Shown here: positions 58,552 to 64,000 of the stretch, one piece after another | Layout of the letters: each line of letters starts with the position of its first letter | Numbering within the stretch: the first letter of the stretch is position 1 | From: Phycomyces blakesleeanus NRRL 1555(-) | Taxonomy: Eukaryota; Mucoromycota; Mucoromycetes; Mucorales; Phycomycetaceae | NCBI RefSeq assembly: GCF_001638985.1 | Contig: NW_017265143.1 | Coordinates: forward strand, 1,190,259-1,254,258 | DNA: 64,000 nucleotides | Direction of reading: 5' to 3' | Notes under the pieces: generated by a model | Databases searched by the model: none | What the model was told of the DNA's origin: nothing | The model's input: the letters and a program-made list of their open reading frames with translations, nothing else | Translations under genes and position numbers: made by a program

Positions 58552-59983
58552 ATTGGTTGGGTTGGTACGTATGTAATATATAAAATAAAGCTGCGAAGAG
58601 GATTTTGGTGCTATTTATTAAATGTAAAAGACATCTTTATATACTCTTTATTTTTTAACCAAAATGCTTGCGGCTCTTTTTCTTTTTCTCTCTCATAATG
58701 ATGATATAGCAATGATTACAGTAATGTCAATGCTAGGTGAAACACCTGTCAGTAAATAATTCCTGTGGTTGGAAAGATTCTTCTTCATTAATAATTATGA
58801 TGTAAGTTAAAATACTTCTTGGTTGACAAGGGGGTACCATTAAAAGAGCACCGGTGAAACAGACACGTACTCTTTACTTGTGAGCAATTAGATATTCTTT
58901 GGGCTTTATAAAGAGGTATATGTATATTTAGGATAATTAATGACCAAATAATTTATGTTTTTTTTTTAAATAAATTATCAATTACTCTCTAATACCAAAG
59001 GCAAAGAAAAACAACCTTCTAATAATTAACAGTTAAAAAAAAGTAGTACTGTCTAAACACATTGGTAGAAAAGACATATTTATATTATCTGTGTTGTACT
59101 AATAATATTTTTGAGATAGTGAATATATATTTAGCTAATAGCATTATTTTCTTGTTTATGTATAAAACTTAAAGAAATAGATATAGATAATGAGGGCTAT
59201 AGTCTGATACTCTTTTACTGACATCATCAAGATAAGCACTACTGATCGAAAGGGGTGTTAATTGAAAGTGCCGATGTGAGTTAAAGCACACCTTTTTCAA
59301 AAATGTACGGTTTCAGTCAAAAATGCCCCTTGGTAAATAATAGTAATGACAGTTAAAATTATTTTTACCTTTGATGACAGCATCAATCAAAAGTTTTAGT
59401 CGATAATGATAATAAGTATGATATGAACTTGAGTATCATAACATTTACTTTAATGTTGATAAAAAGGGGCTAATTAACTATATGATGTTCAGATGTTATA
59501 TAGCTACTGTAGAGTATATTTAAAGTTATAATTTTAACTGGTACAGGGTTTTGTCATCGAGAACTTTAACCAAATTTCATGCTATATCTGCAATATGTAT
59601 AGAGTTATATTATTATATCATATACTTTAAAACGTTTAATATGTAGACGGTGCAAAGTATGAACATTTATACATATAATATTGATTTAAAGTCTAATTCA
59701 TTTTATCTTTATATTTCTTACAGTTTTGTTGTGTCGACACAAAAAGACTGTATCATGTTCACATGAGCTACTGCAGACAGGTGCAGACAGGTGCATACAA
59801 GTGCATAAGCATCCCTTCTTTTATATGTTTTGTTTGTACATCTGTCTGTATCTTTTTCATATAAATAGCTATCAATTGCTTGTAATAAATTGTTGCCTTT
59901 CTCAAACTCAAATCGCTCTTATTCTACTTGTCTATCACCTTTTCTTTTCAACTCACTGCTTATAGCTAAAAAAAAATTTAAAC
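58552..59983. other. Divergent spacer of element B2
   Basis: 1.43 kb between the start codons of the two B2 genes, without a supported gene. It should contain both promoters. A stop-rich AT sequence with scattered G-rich patches near 58830-58870 and 59250-59330. Confidence 0.5.
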
Positions 59984-61014
59984 ATGTCCGATATTAACAC
60001 AACTCTCCTCAACTCAATTCAAAAGATTGAGGTTGATCTTGCTGAAATCAAGCAAGCATTGCGCGAGCTTCAAAGGCAATTCAGCAATCAATTTGCGCCA
60101 GCAGTCAGTGCGGAAGATCTAACTACAATGCAACAAAGCATTATTGAGCAGAGTTGTAAGTCATATATATTCTGTGCTTAGATGTTTATTTACTTTATTA
60201 ATATTGTCATACATTTTTTGTAGCTCTTGAGCGCATTGCCGAGTCTGTGAAAAGAGCCCAGCTCACAGAGTACCCTGATCAGCTTGGTAAGCGAGTAATC
60301 AATACTGGCGGCGAGTTCAAAGGAAAAAACGAAGCGCAAAAATACAATCTGTTGCTTCAGATTCTTCACGAGCAGGACTGGAAGGCGCGCTGCAAAGAAG
60401 TTCCACAAGGGCAGCCTTTGCCCCCATTAGTCCCTCTTTCAGACCATGATTTGACAGTAAAAAGACTGCATCTCAAAACATTAGGCCGTACGGTAAAGCA
60501 TGATATCATTGACAAAGACTATCCTGCGGCCTCAAAAGAATGGAAGAATATCCCAGAGAAAAACAGGGAATACTACATGATGCATTTGGAGAGGTTGGCG
60601 AAGAATGGTGGATTGCACATCCACCAATGTAAAAGAATGTGGTGTGCAAGAAGCCTTCTTCGGGAAAGCTTCAAGAGCGACAACCAGACGCACAAGAGAA
60701 GAATGGCAGAGAAGAACAAAGTAAGTTTATCAATTAACAAATCTATATATTGTAAACTTTAATTAACATCGTTTCCTTTTATTATGCTATAGACACAGCG
60801 AGACATAAATGATTCTTCGCTTTCTTCTCCTGATATGTCAGAAACTGGTGATGTTGAGTCGCCCATAATGGCAGATGTGCTGTAAGTTACCATTGTTGCT
60901 TTTTCTCATGCGCTGTTAATACAAAACTAATATAAACTTCTTACTCTTTTATGTAGGTCTCCTCCACCCACAGCAAGTGTCGAGCCTGCTCGCAAGAGAA
61001 GCCAAAGATCGTAG
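59984..61014 (+). CDS. Accessory protein of element B2, intact, 271 codons
   Basis: Exons are 59984-60155, 60224-60720, 60793-60881 and 60957-61014, all GT-AG and phase-consistent (816 nt). The N-terminus is a coiled coil (MSDINTTLLNSIQKIEVDLA, then EIKQALRELQRQF). The middle has a conserved-looking block with KRVINTGGEFKGKNEAQKY and LLLQILHEQDWKARCKEVP, then SKEWKNIPEKNREYYMMHL, and a basic QTHKRRMAEKNK before the last introns. The tail is acidic and then basic (ARKRSQRS, a possible nuclear signal). No named domain was recognised. By position it is the analogue of TNPA of plant En/Spm; DNA binding at the subterminal repeats is inferred. Confidence 0.82.
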
Positions 61015-62009
61015 TTTGGCTGCTGTGATTGGCCGAGTTTGATTTTTTTAGTCTTTCTTTAGTGCATTTTTTTTCTTATCTCGTCATTTTTCTTTTTATG
61101 TTTTTTATTCCTTTTTTCTTTCATATAAAAAATTTATTGACCTCTTTCATATGATTGCTAATGTTGTGATTACAAGAATTTGAAGCTAATGTACAGCATC
61201 TACAATTCCGCTACATTCAAATATAAAAGGAAATAATATATAGCCTTTTTTTTGGGAAAAAAATTAATAGTAATATTTTTGTACTGATATATTATACTTG
61301 GGAGTCGTTCTATTATATGTAAGTATATTGAGTAGAATAAACACGTTAAGCTTTCTAACAAGATGCTCATTCCGGTTGTATGAATCAGATTCAAATTAGC
61401 TTCATGTTACATGACTTGAATCTTTGCTCAAGTTTTTCTTCTTCTACGATAACGACTTTCTATAGTACTTATGTTTTATTGCTTTTCTTATATATAGATC
61501 TTAAATATTAATACATTCTTTAATATATATATATATTCTTAGAGTAAATGCTTATTTTACTGAACAAGTAAGCATATTATATAAAGGTAAGCATTATAAT
61601 AATATTATATCTATTTATTTATTTTAAGTTTTTTCTCTAATATTAGTATATTTGTAGAAATCGGTAAAAAATAATAAGTGCTATCTAAGATATATTAGAA
61701 TACCCAAAGTATATGAAATACAATTTGAATAGTAGTGTTTTACTGCATACGTTTTGCAGTAGCTAAACAAAACCATTTTTTATTGCGAGTGGCCGATGGA
61801 ATTGTTTTTTCATTATTACTATTATTATTATCATTTTCATTTAATAAAACATGCATTGAAATAAAGATTCAATTCAATTAAACCCGATTCAATATTGTAT
61901 AATAAAAAACAGACCATTCTGTTAAAGCTGCAAAGGAAAAACAAGAGGTTGTGCTAGAATTGAAAGCAATAGAACAAAAGAAAGAATGTAATAGAGGAAA
62001 GGAAGGACG
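61015..62009. other. 3' region of the B2 accessory gene, no further gene
   Basis: AT-rich sequence; a TTTCTTTT-rich stretch after the stop may be the 3' end of the transcript. No coding region is supported. Confidence 0.5.
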
Positions 62010-62211
62010 CTTGATTTTTTTTTGAAAAATGGTAACAGTGTCTGTTTTGGCTTTTTACATAATAAATAACTGCCATTTTTTACTATGTAAAAAATGGTAA
62101 CAGTGCCTGTTTTGGCCTTATACAGAGTCATAACTGCCATTTTTTATTAAGTAAAAAATGGCAGTTATGTTACCAAAGTGGTAACATGTTACCATTTTCT
62201 CCGCCGTAGTG
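62010..62211. repeat. Right subterminal repeats and terminus of B2
   Basis: Two near-palindromic units of about 70 bp run from AAAAATGGTAACAGTG to TAACTGCCATTTTTTA. They are followed by AAAAAATGGCAGTTATG, GGTAACATGTTACC and the terminal CCGCCGTAGTG. Confidence 0.8.
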
Positions 62212-62214
62212 AAT

Positions 62215-62534
62215 GGGAGATAGCAGGAGTGGTATTGAACTGACAAGACACTGTAAATGCAAACGAGAACAAAGTTAAGGAAGAAGTAGAGGAGGAATTA
62301 GAGAGTGGAGGTACTGCTGAAGATAGAGGTGTATACGTCTTTGACAAAATTGCAGCTTATTCTGCAACGATGCATCCCGGCTTTGAAGATCTTCAAACTT
62401 TGAAGACAATTCCTGGCTTAGATCAAACAAAGACAGATCTTATAAAAAGAGCACTCGCAGATGCTGTGAGGTTGATGGATGAATATAGAAGTGAGAACCC
62501 TTCATATTTTAGAAACATGAATACTCAGAAATAA
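62215..62534 (+). pseudogene. MULE-type transposase, C-terminal part after element B2
   Basis: Continues the frame of 52869-54731 after one AAT copy: WEIAGVVLN, a TGA, QDTVNANENKVKEEV, then VYVFDKIAAYSATMHPGF, LDQTKTDLIKRALADAV and RLMDEYRSENPSYF before TAA at 62532. The join falls inside a codon and keeps the frame, which supports a single gene split by the insertion. Confidence 0.85.
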
Positions 62535-62862
62535 TAATAAAAATAATAAATATATATCATTAAAAGATTTTAAAAGTACAAGAAAAAATATTTCTGATTG
62601 ATATAAACAAATACAATTCTAATTGAATTTACCAAAAGTAAAACCTGTCACTACCTCAACAGATTTTCAAAATTCAAACTCTCTGTAGGATAAAATAAGG
62701 AGATACTAATTAAACATCTCACATTTTTAGTAAATATATATTGGAATTGAGAAATATTGGATGTCAGAAATAAAAAAAAGAAAATATCTAAACTTTTTGC
62801 TGCTTGGATAAAATTTGTTAAGACAATTTGAAAAAAGAAAAGTTTATTACAAAAAAAACAAA
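62535..62862. repeat. 3' flank of transposase B3
   Basis: From about 62700 it matches 30290-30439, the 3' flank of B1 (AAAATATCTAAACTTTTTGC and TTAAGACAATTT). CACTACCTCAACAG at 62651 could be the left terminus of the B3 element; no target duplication was checked because the right end lies outside. Confidence 0.55.
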
Positions 62863-64000
62863 TTATATATCACTTAAGGCACCAAGTGTCAATTTTGGAC
62901 TACGTTTAAGGCTAGGCCAAATGATGTAATGGCTACCATTGACATTTGATGGCACCAAGCCAACCAACTCTACAATGTCACTGGCATGAATCACTATAGT
63001 CTTTGGCTTTACTACAGATGTAATAGGCAATCCATTTTTCAAATGCACACTACATATAGTTATGAGAGCTAGTGGCCATCTCTTTGAGTTGTGTACATGT
63101 TGGAAGAATATAACCACCTTTCCAAAGGAATTCTTATATCCTGGACGGTAAGAGCAGGATCTTCTGGAGTTCATGTCCACTTGTAGCTGCACATGAATAT
63201 GACATGCCTCTGTTGTAGAACTTTGGTTGAATGCAGTGTCAATAACACAACCATTAAGATAGGCCTTGTGGCTTGTCTTTATGGAAGGCTCAAGCATACT
63301 ACATTCTTCTCCCTTCAAATCATAAAACGTTTTAAGAAGCAATAAAAGATGAGATCTATCTTCAAAGCTATCGAAAATTGTTAAATTCTTCAAAGGCCCC
63401 CAGAACTCAATCTCACACTCAGCATTGGCAGGATCACCTCCTTCTGTAACAGGCCACCCATTGGTATATGCACTGTAAACTAGAAGGTTAGCTGGTGAAG
63501 TTTTTGTGTTTTCAATGGTTGTCAGTTCCACTACACACCGGGATTGCGCCAGTCTGATCGTGATGTTTCCAGCATTGGCACTGACTTGGGAGTTACTCTT
63601 GATAGACCTGGAGTACTCACCAATGGCTCTTTTCACGGATCATGTGCTATATGCTCTTGGTGGGCCAAATAGATCAATCATCTGAGGATAATGCTGAATA
63701 ATGTGCTGGTTAATTGTGAACACGCCAATGTCAATATCTGCTGTAGAAAGAAGACTCTCTAGAAATAAGTTCCATTCTACAAGATTACTAAGAAAAAAGG
63801 TAAAAGTAAATTACTATGAAAAATGAAATAAAATATGGCATTAAACATATCTTCTTATTGAGGTTTGATCCTCTGCTGATAACTCCCAGCTCATGAGTAA
63901 ATTGCATGTTTGAATAAGGCCAAGTAATGCATTTCGGGCAACCAAGTCTTGGACACGCTCTGCAACCAACGTGGGGACAACAAAGAGTAAAAAGTCTGTC
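62863..64000 (-). pseudogene. Family B CACTA-type transposase, copy B3, partial at window edge
   Basis: The C-terminal exon on the minus strand runs from 63789 to 62863 and contains FTINQHIIQHYPQMI, GPPRAYST, a TGA at 63639, KRAIGEYSRSIKSNS, IEFWGPLKN and IVELVGLVPSNV. The preceding exon (63848 onwards) has RNALLGLIQTCNLLMSWELS. It is the closest relative of B1. It continues beyond the window. Confidence 0.88.

Larger units (their letters stand above)
54732..62211. mobile_element. CACTA element B2, complete and apparently intact
   Basis: The 7480-bp element has termini CACTACGGCGG on the left and CCGCCGTAGTG on the right, a perfect 11-bp inverted repeat. The exact 3-bp target duplication AAT lies at 54729-54731 and 62212-62214. 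Removing it rejoins the MULE reading frame in phase. Both internal genes, a 7-exon transposase (minus) and a 4-exon accessory gene (plus), are open throughout. Repeated AAAATGGTAACA / TAACTGCCATTTT motifs lie just inside both ends. Of all elements in the window this is the only one with no visible damage. Confidence 0.95.

Noticed and set aside
1..64000. Host protein-coding genes.
   Set aside because: Every frame with recognisable motifs belongs to a transposon family, and the rest lack conserved features.

Overview
The window comes from a eukaryote, most likely an early-diverging fungus of the Mucoromycota type. It is very AT-rich, has short GT-AG introns of roughly 50-100 bp, carries two ordinary cytosolic tRNA genes, and is dominated by DNA transposons whose proteins resemble those common in mucoralean genomes. 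I found no host protein-coding gene. Apart from tRNA-Asn(GTT) and tRNA-Ser(GCT), everything I recognise is a mobile element or debris of one.

Left part (1-30 kb). Family A transposases (Tnp2-like, CACTA type) occur as four broken copies: A1 3-1335, A2 2150-5299, A3 15415-12238 on the minus strand, and A4 21487-24503. Three of them (A2, A3, A4) face an accessory gene tail to tail. Divergent from the accessory gene, in all four places where one occurs, lies a chain of very small exons; here called gene C. A1 is cut off at the start of the A2 element. The accessory gene at 16992-15707 is cut off at the end of the A3 element. Solo LTRs of two families (G and H) have landed in these elements. The tRNA-Asn gene lies between repeats at 20.3 kb. 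A Harbinger-type pair (HB3) lies at 27.7-29.5 kb.

Middle (30-50 kb). Element B1 (30108-34830) is a CACTA element with TAT target duplications, inserted in an older CACTA relic (B4). The tRNA-Ser gene follows, with the same upstream repeat at the same distance as tRNA-Asn. Next is a Harbinger element (HB1, 39379-43727) nested in an inverted repeat and itself cut by a solo LTR. A zinc-knuckle gene fused to a Helitron-like helicase end (48100 down to 44860) has three identical-length tandem exons and is interrupted by a Tc1 element and by an LTR.

Right part (50-64 kb). A Harbinger pair (HB2) is followed by a MULE transposase gene that was split by a complete-looking 7.48-kb CACTA element, B2 (54732-62211). 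B2 has CACTACGGCGG termini, AAT target du­plications, an unbroken 7-exon transposase of 925 codons and an unbroken 4-exon accessory gene of 271 codons. The MULE reading frame resumes directly after the second AAT. A further family B transposase (B3) runs off the right edge.

Two-gene logic. Each autonomous DNA element appears to pair a transposase with a small N-terminally coiled-coil accessory protein. The pair is convergent in family A and Harbinger and divergent in family B. B2 is the only element here in which both genes are open throughout.
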